Assembly: GCA_024742495.1 (NCBI GenBank)
Contig: JANSYJ010000011.1
Location: 1-64,000, forward strand
Direction: 5' to 3'
DNA from: Bacteroidota bacterium
GTDB taxonomy: Bacteria > Bacteroidota > Bacteroidia > Flavobacteriales > Schleiferiaceae
Length of the DNA: 64,000 nt
Both the position numbers and the translations under genes were made by a program. The notes under the pieces are model-generated. The model was not told the DNA's origin and did no database searches. It saw nothing but the letters and a program-made list of their open reading frames with translations. How positions within the stretch are numbered: position 1 is the first letter of the stretch; every line of letters begins with the position of its first letter. Shown here one piece after another: positions 17,655-25,925 of the stretch.

Positions 17655-18435
17655 AGCCATTATCCTTGCCGCTGGCCAGGGCACTCGTCTTAGACCACTA
17701 ACCGACTTTGTCCCCAAAACCATGGTTCCGGTAAAGGGACGTCCAATCATTGAATATCAAATGGACTGCTTTCGGAATAATGATATTGCTGAAGTGCATG
17801 TTGTTGCTGGCTACAAAGAGGACAAACTTCAGGTAGAGGGCATAAAGAAAAAGTTGAATCCAGCTTATGACCGAACCAATATGGTGGCTAGTCTTTATGT
17901 TTTGAAAGATTTATTTGATGGCAGCAGCGACATAATTATTAGCTACGGAGATATAATTTTTGATGATGCCGTTTTGGCGAAAATGCTACAAGAGCATGGT
18001 GATCAGATTTCCATGGTTTATGATTTGAATTGGTTGAAGTTATGGTCACACCGAATGGAGGATCCATTATCCGATGCTGAAAGTTTTAAGTTAGATGCAG
18101 ATGGAAATGTGAAGGAATTAGGCAAGAAGGCAAGCCATGAAGCCGATGTTCAAGGGCAGTATATAGGTTTAATTCATGTTAATAGGAGTTTTGCAGCTCA
18201 GTTTTTTGCACTTTATGAATCCTTAGCAGGCAGCGACCAACTTTTTGATGGAAAGGATTTCGATAATATGTACATGACATCTTATCTTCAGATGCAGATT
18301 AATCAAGGCACTATTTTAACCGGCGTAGCTATTGAAGGCGGCTGGGTAGAAGTTGATTCGGTTGAGGATAAAGAGATTTATGAAAAGATGATTGAGGACG
18401 GAAAGATGTCTGAAATCTGTAAAACATTGGCCTAA
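17647..18435 (+). CDS. Nucleotidyltransferase, putative phosphoglutamine cytidylyltransferase (Cj1416-like)
   Basis: 262 residues with an intact nucleotidyltransferase signature, LAAGQGTRLRPLTDFVPKTM (Lys24), then SYGDIIFDDAVL, and a C-terminal VEIDSVEDKE-like metal element (VEVDSVEDKEIYEKM). Size and layout match the CTP-dependent enzyme that caps L-glutamine phosphate in the Campylobacter O-methyl phosphoramidate pathway. LicC/RmlA-type sugar or choline cytidylyltransferases share the fold and are the alternatives. It is paralogous to the N-terminal domain of the kinase two genes upstream (YGDII/YSDIL, LGKKASHEAD/LGQKIHTEAA, YIGLIHV/FIGLVSF), but only this copy keeps the catalytic motif. 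Confidence 0.75.
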   Translation: MTKAIILAAGQGTRLRPLTDFVPKTMVPVKGRPIIEYQMDCFRNNDIAEVHVVAGYKEDKLQVEGIKKKLNPAYDRTNMVASLYVLKDLFDGSSDIIISYGDIIFDDAVLAKMLQEHGDQISMVYDLNWLKLWSHRMEDPLSDAESFKLDADGNVKELGKKASHEADVQGQYIGLIHVNRSFAAQFFALYESLAGSDQLFDGKDFDNMYMTSYLQMQINQGTILTGVAIEGGWVEVDSVEDKEIYEKMIEDGKMSEICKTLA

Positions 18436-18436
18436 A

Positions 18437-19948
18437 ATGAAGAAACCTCATTTATTCTGGATTCTTATCGACTCGGCGCGGAATTACGAAACCGATCAAG
18501 ATATGCGTGGTCTGCCGAAAGCTGTGGTAGATTTTGGAAAGCAAGGACTCTACTTTAAAAATGTAATCACCTCGGCGCCTAGTACTTTGCAGTCTATTAG
18601 CAGCATGATGACTAGTAGCCCGAGTTATTTAATGTCGAGATCCTATAACAACTTTAGAGGAAAGTTTTCATGCTTTGACTACTTCCCAGACATGTTGCGA
18701 GACAATGGCTATAACGTTATTGGCGCCATTTACTTTAAGCATGGTAGGGAGGTGATGTCTGATATGTTCGGTTTAGTGGATAAGAAGTTTTATCCAAAGC
18801 ATTTGTCTCACAGCAAGGAAGTATGGACTAATCAAGATATTTACGATCTCTTTTCAGAGGTAATGGCAAAACACGATTGGAGTAAACCAACAATGACTTA
18901 CCTCCATTTTAATGTGAGGGTAGACGATAATGTTTCAGACATTGTAAATCAGGTTATTGCAGATATTAAGGCTAAAGGTTTATACGATGAAAGTGTTATC
19001 CTGATGAATTCAGATCATGGCTACCCTGACGCAGATAAGGGCTATGACTTTGAGGCAGGATTGAAGGAAGGCTGGGGTCATGATAAGTATATGACCAATG
19101 ATAATATTTTAACACCTTTAGTTATTCGCCATCCGGGTACTGAACATAAAGTTATTGAGCAATCTGTGGCGACTATCGATATTGTTCCAACGCTTTGTAG
19201 CTTGCTTGGAATTAAGGTTTCTGCTAAATTCCATGGCTATGACTTAACGAAAGAACACTTTGATTTAAATGATCGATTAATAAGAACTGATAATCGTTAT
19301 GTTGGGCAAAGTCCATCTTTTCACTCCTACACACAGGGCGATAAAAAACTTATTGTTTATCGCGAAGAAGGAAAAGAAGATGTGAACTCTTTCTATAATT
19401 TAAGTACAGATCCTTTGGAGAAAAATCCTGTATCAAGTTCCGAAGGATTCACGGCCTTTTACAAAGAGGTAACGGCGCACGAAATGAGACTGAACCAGTT
19501 TCACCAAAATTTGCTTGAAAGACAATGGAAAAGTAGACTTAAAAAGGAAATTGCATCTTCACCAAATAGTATAGTACTTGTGTTGCCAAGTACTAATGCC
19601 TTTCAGAGAATTGCTAATCAAGCTATTCGAAGTCTTTTCCCCAAAGCGAGTATTAGTTTACATCAAGATGAAAAAGCCCTTTCAAGTCAATTTGACTTGA
19701 AGCTATATATTTTAGAGTCCGAAGTTCCTTGGGACTTAAAAAGAACGAAAAGGCATGGAGCTTCGATAACGGCGAAAAAGGAAGTTTATCTGGATAATAA
19801 CGGCGAACGAATTCAAAAACCGGTATCATTAAATCTCTATCATAATTTTTTAAGTAAGCGATGGGCGATAATTAAGCATGATCCCGGTTCGCTAAAGGAT
19901 ATATTACAAAGAATTTTCAGAAAACGACTTCTTAGCCCTATACGTTAG
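18437..19948 (+). CDS. Sulfatase / alkaline-phosphatase-superfamily protein
   Basis: 503 residues from the ATG one base after the preceding stop; a longer frame upstream lacks family features. The metal-binding framework is present: Asp12 in WILIDSAR, Asp193-His194 in MNSDHGYPDAD, and GHDKYMTNDNILTPLVI. At the nucleophile position the sequence is S-A-P-S-T (46-50), where true sulfatases have C/S-x-P-S-R and formylglycine formation depends on that Arg; the Arg is missing. No signal peptide is visible, so it seems cytosolic. The last 130 residues are an extra alpha/beta region. It is coupled to the putative phosphoramidate cassette and might transfer or hydrolyse a phospho-group (inference). 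Confidence 0.72.
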   Translation: MKKPHLFWILIDSARNYETDQDMRGLPKAVVDFGKQGLYFKNVITSAPSTLQSISSMMTSSPSYLMSRSYNNFRGKFSCFDYFPDMLRDNGYNVIGAIYFKHGREVMSDMFGLVDKKFYPKHLSHSKEVWTNQDIYDLFSEVMAKHDWSKPTMTYLHFNVRVDDNVSDIVNQVIADIKAKGLYDESVILMNSDHGYPDADKGYDFEAGLKEGWGHDKYMTNDNILTPLVIRHPGTEHKVIEQSVATIDIVPTLCSLLGIKVSAKFHGYDLTKEHFDLNDRLIRTDNRYVGQSPSFHSYTQGDKKLIVYREEGKEDVNSFYNLSTDPLEKNPVSSSEGFTAFYKEVTAHEMRLNQFHQNLLERQWKSRLKKEIASSPNSIVLVLPSTNAFQRIANQAIRSLFPKASISLHQDEKALSSQFDLKLYILESEVPWDLKRTKRHGASITAKKEVYLDNNGERIQKPVSLNLYHNFLSKRWAIIKHDPGSLKDILQRIFRKRLLSPIR

Positions 19949-19959
19949 ACCAAGGATTA

Positions 19960-21213
19960 ATGCGCGCACTTAGCCTTCGATATATATTTCCTGTGTATAT
20001 AGCAATTATTTTGCTAGACCTAAATGAATTCGTAACCCGTTCCCTTGGTTCTGAAAGTGTTTTAACCACCCTTATTTTTATTATTAGCCTATTTCTTATT
20101 TTTTCTGCGAGACCCCTTACTGGAACGGATGGTCGACTAAATCGGGCATTTTTAGTTGCTTTTTTTGGTTTCCTCTTTTTGGGGGGTATTGCTTCGATTA
20201 TCGAAGGAGATTCTTCAGGTTTATTTAAGGACGTACGCTATTATTTGCCATCAGTTTTGATTTATTTCTCGACTTACCGATCGGTGATGAGTATTCGAAG
20301 TGAAGGAGAATTATATCGAATTATTTCAATTGCAGCCATACTAATTGGCTTTAACGCAATTTTGATTCTCGTTTCTATTGGTTTTAATATAGACTTTCAC
20401 GGCTCAACTGGTTTAGATCAAGTTGAAAGAGCGGTAGGACTTTATTCAAATGCAAACCGGGCTGGCTACGTTTCTACAATTGGGCAATCTCTGGCCCTGT
20501 TACTACTTTTTTCAGGAGCTGTAAAGAGGCCAAATTTTTACTTTTGGTTATATGTTCTTTGTTTGCTTGCTGCTTTGAGTACCTTTTCCAAGGGCACTAT
20601 ACTTTTAAGTATGCTCCTCATATTGCGATTACTTTATTTAGGCCTAGTAAATCGGGACTTGAATATATATGGGGTAAGACGATACATTCGAAGGTTTGCT
20701 GTAATGTTTGGATTAATTTTATTGGGTCTGGCTTTTGGTTTGCTGAACCTTCAGTCTCGTCTGTCGGATTTGCAAAGTCAACGTATTAGCCAGGTTCAGT
20801 TACTACTTCAAGGCCAGATAGATCGCGAAACAACGACACATAGATCGGAGTTAGCCGTAATCGCATTGGAAGAAATGAGGGAGACCTTTTTTTTAGGAGC
20901 GGGACTTGGTAAGTTTAAGAAAATGGATATTGGTAACGGAACTCATAATGTCTATTTACTTATTTTAGGAGAGGCAGGGGTAATTGCCTTAATTCTCTAT
21001 TTGCTCTTTTATGTCAAATGGGCTAAAAATTCCTTTGCTGGAAGGCAATTTAGCTCGCTGCGCTTTGCTTCAGGGAATATTATGATTCTTTTCTTTTTTT
21101 CGGGTTTTGTGGCACATACACTACTTGCAAACAAGCCATATATATTATCATTGGCCCTTATCCTCGCCGCTTTAAGAATTGATCGCACTATTAGAATGGT
21201 TCAAGTTCCTTAA
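19960..21213 (+). CDS. O-antigen polymerase/ligase-like membrane protein (Wzy-like)
   Basis: 417 residues with about 11 hydrophobic helices and a large periplasmic loop near residues 265-320. Near that loop it has ETFFLGAGLGKFKKM and NGTHNVYLLILGEAGV, resembling the Wzy_C/O-antigen ligase element (F-x-G-x-G, then H-N-x-Y/F-L). It would polymerise lipid-linked repeat units on the periplasmic face. It is the only polymerase-like gene in the locus and thus the likely partner of the flippase at 2775. Confidence 0.8.
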   Translation: MRALSLRYIFPVYIAIILLDLNEFVTRSLGSESVLTTLIFIISLFLIFSARPLTGTDGRLNRAFLVAFFGFLFLGGIASIIEGDSSGLFKDVRYYLPSVLIYFSTYRSVMSIRSEGELYRIISIAAILIGFNAILILVSIGFNIDFHGSTGLDQVERAVGLYSNANRAGYVSTIGQSLALLLLFSGAVKRPNFYFWLYVLCLLAALSTFSKGTILLSMLLILRLLYLGLVNRDLNIYGVRRYIRRFAVMFGLILLGLAFGLLNLQSRLSDLQSQRISQVQLLLQGQIDRETTTHRSELAVIALEEMRETFFLGAGLGKFKKMDIGNGTHNVYLLILGEAGVIALILYLLFYVKWAKNSFAGRQFSSLRFASGNIMILFFFSGFVAHTLLANKPYILSLALILAALRIDRTIRMVQVP

Positions 21214-21217
21214 GACA

Positions 21218-22366
21218 ATGCTCGAAACTTACGCAAGTTTAAATACGAATAAAGCCCTTCTCAACAAAATTGAATCGGCATTCATAGTTTCTGATCTTGG
21301 CAATGGAGGCCAAGAAAGGCAATTATATAACCTCGTTAAAAACCTGGGCGGAGATAAGATCAAATTAGTCATCCCGTGGGATTATTGTTCTGAGGACAGG
21401 TACCTGAAACTTTTAGAGGGAGAAAAGGATGTAATCGTTATTGATCTGCAATCCAAAGGATTAAAGGCCAAATTGAAAACAACGAGGAAAATAATTGGTA
21501 GCAGCCAACCTCAATATTTTCATTCTTATACATTTCACTTAAACTTTATTGCTTGGATCTCGGCATTGGGGCTTTCCACGAAAGCTATCGGAGGAGTACG
21601 AAGCCGGTTGTCACTGAATCGAAAGACCGGTGGCTTCGTAAGGTTTTATTTGTCTTTGATTTTTCCATACCATCGAATATCTAATAATTACAGCTGTTTT
21701 TATAATCTAGACATATCTACAAAACTTTTAGCAAAGGCCTTTTCCAAAACGCAATTTGTGCACAACGGCATAGATACCCATCGTTTCAAAGCAGCTGAAA
21801 AGAGTATTAACTTCGAGAGTAGACCTCTTAAAACTATTTCAGTGGGCCGACTTTTTCCCGTAAAACAGGTCGATCAGATTATAAGCTGGGTGGCTGCAAT
21901 GAAGGAAAGTGGAGTGGATATTCAACATGAGCATGCTGGCAAAGGCCCTGAAATGGAGAACCTCGTGGCTAAGGTTGAAAAATTGGGCCTCGAGAAAGAG
22001 TTTATTTTTAAGGGCAATGTTAATGATGTTCCCAGCTTTATGAGCACCGCTCAGCTCTTCGTTCACGCTGCGCGCTTTGAGGGATGCCCCAATGTAATAA
22101 TGGAAGCCATGGCCTGCGGATTACCCATTTTGAGTTCAAATGCTGGAGACACGTCTTTTATAGTTGACCATGGAGAAAATGGTTACGTTTTTGAAATTGA
22201 CGATACTGAAGCCATGTTGAGTCTAGGTTTAGAAATGGCTTCCAAACCAGACTTACTTGCCACCTTTGCAGACAATGGGCAAATAAAGGCTAAAGATAAT
22301 TTTGGTATTTCCCAATACGTAAAGGCGGTCCGAGAGGCTTATTCCAAAATGAAAATTTCAATTTAA
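21218..22366 (+). CDS. Glycosyltransferase family 4
   Basis: 382 residues from the ATG at 21218, five bases after the polymerase gene; an in-frame TTG at 21179 would overlap that gene and adds only unconserved residues. The acceptor domain has SAFIVSDLGNGGQERQLYNL. The donor domain has TISVGRLFPVKQVDQII, HEHAGKGPEMENLV and the E-x7-E region FEGCPNVIMEAMACGLPIL, typical of retaining GT4 enzymes. It should add one sugar of the repeat unit at the cytosolic face of the membrane. Confidence 0.88.
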   Translation: MLETYASLNTNKALLNKIESAFIVSDLGNGGQERQLYNLVKNLGGDKIKLVIPWDYCSEDRYLKLLEGEKDVIVIDLQSKGLKAKLKTTRKIIGSSQPQYFHSYTFHLNFIAWISALGLSTKAIGGVRSRLSLNRKTGGFVRFYLSLIFPYHRISNNYSCFYNLDISTKLLAKAFSKTQFVHNGIDTHRFKAAEKSINFESRPLKTISVGRLFPVKQVDQIISWVAAMKESGVDIQHEHAGKGPEMENLVAKVEKLGLEKEFIFKGNVNDVPSFMSTAQLFVHAARFEGCPNVIMEAMACGLPILSSNAGDTSFIVDHGENGYVFEIDDTEAMLSLGLEMASKPDLLATFADNGQIKAKDNFGISQYVKAVREAYSKMKISI

Positions 22367-22375
22367 TAGAAGGCT

Positions 22376-23437
22376 TTGAAAATTTTAATGATTCATGTGG
22401 GCAACGAAATTTCGGAGAAAGACCCCAAGCTTAGCGACCAACATTACCTCAAACGCAAAATGCTCTTGGGAGATCGCTTTGGAGACTTTCTAAAGCATGA
22501 CATTACAAATGCTGATTCTCAAATGAATTCCTTGGTTGAATATGGAATAGAGGTAGATTATGGTCATCTATCTGATCGAAAATCAGTCGGAAGTCTATTA
22601 AGAGCAGGTAAAGAGATTCGCAGAAGATCTGGTCAAAAGGACATTGATCTGGTGCATGTATTATGGGGATCAACTACAGGATTGATTACCTGCCTTTTTT
22701 CTAAAAAGCCGGTGGTTGTTTCTTTTTGTGGGAGTGATTTACTCGGTTCTAAGCGGATTGATGGAAGTTTGAGCCGCGGAGGTAAAGTGAATCGCGTTAT
22801 TTCTGGCTGGGTAGCAAAGATGGCAAGTTGGAATATTACTAAATCCAAGGCTATGGCTGCAGAATTGCCAAAATCCGCTCAAATAAAGGCAAGCGCAATT
22901 CCCAATGGTGTTAATTTAAACGGCTTTTACCCAATGAACCGGGATAAGGCCCGAACATATTTGGGCTGGGATCTTGAAAAGAACTATGTGCTTTTCTTTT
23001 ACACAGAAGGACAAGAAGTAAAAGACCCGGAACTCGCTAAAGCCGCTTTTAAAAGGATTAAATTTGAATTTCCGAATAGTGAATTGGTTATTGCTACCAA
23101 GATTCCTCATGAGGATCTTTTATACTACTATAATGCCTCAAATTTGATGCTTTTAACCTCCTTCCATGAAGGGTCAAACAATTCTTTGAAAGAAGCGAGA
23201 TCCTGTAATCTGCCAATTGTAAGTCTTAATGTAGGAGATGCAGAGGAAAGGCTTAGCCAAGTGGAAAATTGTAAGGTGATAAACACCAGGAATCCAGAAG
23301 ATATTTCTACAGCATCTTTGGAAATTCTAAGATCTGGAAAAAGAAGTAATGGAGCCAATTATTCTGGAGATGTCAGTATGGCAAACATTGCCTCTCGTAT
23401 CGTTGAAGTTTATACAAAAGTAGTATCAGGCACATGA
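22376..23437 (+). CDS. Glycosyltransferase family 4
   Basis: 353 residues from a TTG at 22376 (KILMIHVGNE); an ATG four codons later at 22388 is possible. The acceptor domain includes LVHVLWGSTTGLI and VVVSFCGSDLLGS. The donor domain has IPNGVNLNGFYPM, VLFFYTEGQEVKDPEL and LTSFHEGSNNSLKEARSCNLPIV, the E-x7-E region of retaining GT4 enzymes. It overlaps the following HisH-like gene by four bases, so its sugar may be linked to the amidino module. Confidence 0.85.
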   Translation: MKILMIHVGNEISEKDPKLSDQHYLKRKMLLGDRFGDFLKHDITNADSQMNSLVEYGIEVDYGHLSDRKSVGSLLRAGKEIRRRSGQKDIDLVHVLWGSTTGLITCLFSKKPVVVSFCGSDLLGSKRIDGSLSRGGKVNRVISGWVAKMASWNITKSKAMAAELPKSAQIKASAIPNGVNLNGFYPMNRDKARTYLGWDLEKNYVLFFYTEGQEVKDPELAKAAFKRIKFEFPNSELVIATKIPHEDLLYYYNASNLMLLTSFHEGSNNSLKEARSCNLPIVSLNVGDAEERLSQVENCKVINTRNPEDISTASLEILRSGKRSNGANYSGDVSMANIASRIVEVYTKVVSGT

Positions 23438-24033
23438 TATCAGTAGTTGATTATGGAATGGGCAATATTGGGTCTATTAAAAATATGCTAAAGAAGATTG
23501 GTGAGGATTCTCAACTAATTGATAAGCCCGATAATTTGAATCCGAGCAATAGTATCATACTGCCGGGAGTAGGTGCTTTCGACAATGCGATGCGAAGGCT
23601 AAATGACTCGGGTTTTTCCGAAAAATTGCAAGAACTGGCGTCGAACGGAACCCCACTTTTAGGAATCTGTTTAGGGATGCAATTGCTTGGGAATGCCAGT
23701 GAGGAAGGCGAGCTTGACGGTCTGAAGCTGATTCCAGGAAAGACTTGCAAGTTCATGTTGGAAGGAGACTTTAAAATCCCTCATATGGGATGGAATAAAG
23801 TAATAAACTCTAATACCGGGTTATTTGAAAATTTAGAAGAAAGCAAGTTTTACTTTGTGCACTCCTATCATTTTGTACCAGAGAAGGAAGAGTACATTTT
23901 AGGCGAAACCAATTACGGTCGTAAATTTGTTTCATCAATTAATAAAGGGAATGTTTTTGGGGCTCAATTTCACCCCGAAAAGAGCCATAAGTATGGAATG
24001 CAATTGTTAAAAAACTACTGTGCAATTCAATGA
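23434..24033 (+). CDS. HisH-like glutamine amidotransferase subunit for amidino-sugar formation
   Basis: 199 residues, class I glutaminase with nucleophile Cys79 in LLGICLGMQLL and the His180/Glu182 pair in AQFHPEKSHK. It resembles the HisH subunit of imidazole glycerol phosphate synthase. No other histidine gene is present; instead a HisF-like and a WbpG/PseA-like gene follow with four-base and one-base overlaps. In Pseudomonas O-antigen loci such HisH-HisF pairs supply ammonia to WbpG for acetamidino groups, and that is the inferred role here. Confidence 0.85.
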   Translation: MISVVDYGMGNIGSIKNMLKKIGEDSQLIDKPDNLNPSNSIILPGVGAFDNAMRRLNDSGFSEKLQELASNGTPLLGICLGMQLLGNASEEGELDGLKLIPGKTCKFMLEGDFKIPHMGWNKVINSNTGLFENLEESKFYFVHSYHFVPEKEEYILGETNYGRKFVSSINKGNVFGAQFHPEKSHKYGMQLLKNYCAIQ

Positions 24034-24791
24034 TTAGTTATAGAGTAATCCCAGTTCTCTTGCTCTCTGAAGGAGGGCTAGTGAAAACAGAGAAATTTAA
24101 GAAGCCAACCTATGTTGGTGATCCCATAAATGCCATTCGCATCTTTAATGACAAAGAAGTGGATGAGCTAGTCTTTTTGGATATTGATGCTTCTAAAGAA
24201 AATCGTGGACCCGACTTTAAACTACTTAAGCAAATTGCTTCAGAATGTTTTATGCCTTTGGGATATGGAGGCGGAATTACCAGTTTAGATGAAGTAAAGC
24301 GCATATTTTCTATCGGAATCGAAAAGGTAATTTTAAACTCTATTGTTTTTGATAAACCCCAATTAGTCGACGAAACGGCAGCGGAAGCAGGCAATCAAAG
24401 CGTAGTAGTTTCTATCGATTATAAAAAGGCACTATTTGGTAAAACCAAGGTTTACTCTCACGCTAAACGTAAAACACCAAATCAGTCGGTGGTTCAATTT
24501 GCAAAAGAAATGGAAGAAAGAGGGGCGGGAGAGATTATCCTAAATTGTGTGGACCAAGATGGCCTTATGAATGGCTATGATCTAGATATGCTTGCTGCAA
24601 TTTCTGAGGAACTCACAGTGCCGGTTGTAGCTTGCGGGGGAGCGGGAAATATTAATCACCTCAGTGAAGCGGTTAAAAAAGGGAAGGCTTCGGCGGTAGC
24701 AGCTGGAAGCATGTTCGTATTTCATGGACCGCATAAAGCGGTACTGATAAATTACCCAAGCCAAGAGAAACTAAGTACAATATTTAATTAA
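24030..24791 (+). CDS. HisF-like ammonia-channelling subunit for amidino-sugar formation
   Basis: 253 residues, a HisF-type TIM barrel (FGKTKVYSHAKRK, VVACGGAGNINHL). The catalytic Asp11 of real HisF, in the C-L-D-V motif, is replaced by Leu: the N-terminus reads RVIPVLLLSEGGLVKTEKF. That change argues against cyclase activity in histidine synthesis and fits the LPS-associated HisF relatives, which act as a channel between glutaminase and amidotransferase. Overlaps with both neighbours (ATGA and TAATG) indicate a coupled three-gene unit. Confidence 0.85.
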   Translation: MISYRVIPVLLLSEGGLVKTEKFKKPTYVGDPINAIRIFNDKEVDELVFLDIDASKENRGPDFKLLKQIASECFMPLGYGGGITSLDEVKRIFSIGIEKVILNSIVFDKPQLVDETAAEAGNQSVVVSIDYKKALFGKTKVYSHAKRKTPNQSVVQFAKEMEERGAGEIILNCVDQDGLMNGYDLDMLAAISEELTVPVVACGGAGNINHLSEAVKKGKASAVAAGSMFVFHGPHKAVLINYPSQEKLSTIFN

Positions 24792-25924
24792 TGAGCAAAG
24801 AAGAAATTATTTCCTGTTCACAATGCGTAATGGATTCCGTAGGTAATCCAGAAATTGTTCTAGACGAACATGGTGTGTGCAATTATTGCCACGAGTATCG
24901 CACTAAGGAGAAAGTTAGGATCCTAAAGAGCCCCGAACGCGAAGAAGCTTTAGAGGCAGTTGTTGAAAAAATAAAGGCATCTGGTAAAGGAAAGAAGTAT
25001 GATTGCTTAATCGGAGTTTCTGGTGGCGTTGATAGCACTTACACGGCCTATTATGTTAAAAAGCTAGGGCTTAGGCCGTTAGCGGTTCATTTCGATAATG
25101 GTTGGAATAGCGAATTAGCAGTCCACAATATCCAAAAGGTACTGGAGACCTTAGATATTGATCTCTATACTTATGTTGTAAATTGGAATGAATTCAAGGA
25201 TTTGCAACTCTCCTTTTTAAAAGCATCAACCCCAGACGGAGAGATTCCGACAGACCATGCAATACTAGCTACCCTTTACCGTGTTGCTGGTCAACATGGG
25301 ATTAAATACATCATGAGCGGTAATAACTTCAAAACTGAAGGAGTAATGCCTCGTTTATGGGCCTATGGCCATATTGACTGGAAATATATCAAGGGAGTCC
25401 ATAAGAAGTTTGGCACTAAGAAATTAAAGACCTTTCCACACTTTACCCTATTTAAGTTTTTAAGGTATACCCTTGTTAACCGTGTCCGCCTCGTGTCTAT
25501 TCTAAATTACATGAATTATGACAAGGATGAAGCCATGCGTGTTCTGATCGATGAACTAGAATGGCAGTATTATGGCGGAAAGCATTACGAATCGAATTAT
25601 ACCAAGTACTACCAGGGAATTATTTTACCAGAGAAGTTTAAGATCGATAAACGCAAATTGCATTTATCGGCCTTAATTCTGTGTGGACAAATGACCAAAG
25701 AGGAGGCTTTGGAAGAGCTAGCCAAGCCCAAATATCCAGTAGGAAAGAGAGAGGAAGACACTGAGTATGTAATGAAGAAGTTTGGTTTAGAGGCTTCAGA
25801 GTTACAGGAGATCATGGAAGATGAGCCTAAAACCTTTCTCGATTATCCTAGCAATTATGGCCTGCATGTAAAGCTGCGGTCATTCCTAAATTATCTCAGA
25901 AGTAAAAAAGTCTATTACAACTAG
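24791..25924 (+). CDS. N-acetyl sugar amidotransferase (WbpG/PseA-like)
   Basis: 377 residues. An N-terminal zinc-type site CSQCVMD ... CNYCHEY precedes a PP-loop ATP-pyrophosphatase motif LIGVSGGVDSTYTAYYV, and IKYIMSGNNFKTEGVMPR follows. This is the layout of the enzymes that convert an N-acetyl group into an acetamidino group using ammonia from the HisH/HisF pair, as in Pseudomonas WbpG and Campylobacter PseA. The acceptor might be one of the nonulosonic acids or a diaminouronic acid, since genes of both types lie in the locus. Confidence 0.88.
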   Translation: MSKEEIISCSQCVMDSVGNPEIVLDEHGVCNYCHEYRTKEKVRILKSPEREEALEAVVEKIKASGKGKKYDCLIGVSGGVDSTYTAYYVKKLGLRPLAVHFDNGWNSELAVHNIQKVLETLDIDLYTYVVNWNEFKDLQLSFLKASTPDGEIPTDHAILATLYRVAGQHGIKYIMSGNNFKTEGVMPRLWAYGHIDWKYIKGVHKKFGTKKLKTFPHFTLFKFLRYTLVNRVRLVSILNYMNYDKDEAMRVLIDELEWQYYGGKHYESNYTKYYQGIILPEKFKIDKRKLHLSALILCGQMTKEEALEELAKPKYPVGKREEDTEYVMKKFGLEASELQEIMEDEPKTFLDYPSNYGLHVKLRSFLNYLRSKKVYYN

Positions 25925-25925
25925 A

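Noticed and set aside
23434-24791. hisH and hisF as histidine biosynthesis genes
   Set aside because: No other his gene nearby, HisF lacks the cyclase Asp11, and both overlap an amidotransferase gene of the WbpG/PseA type.
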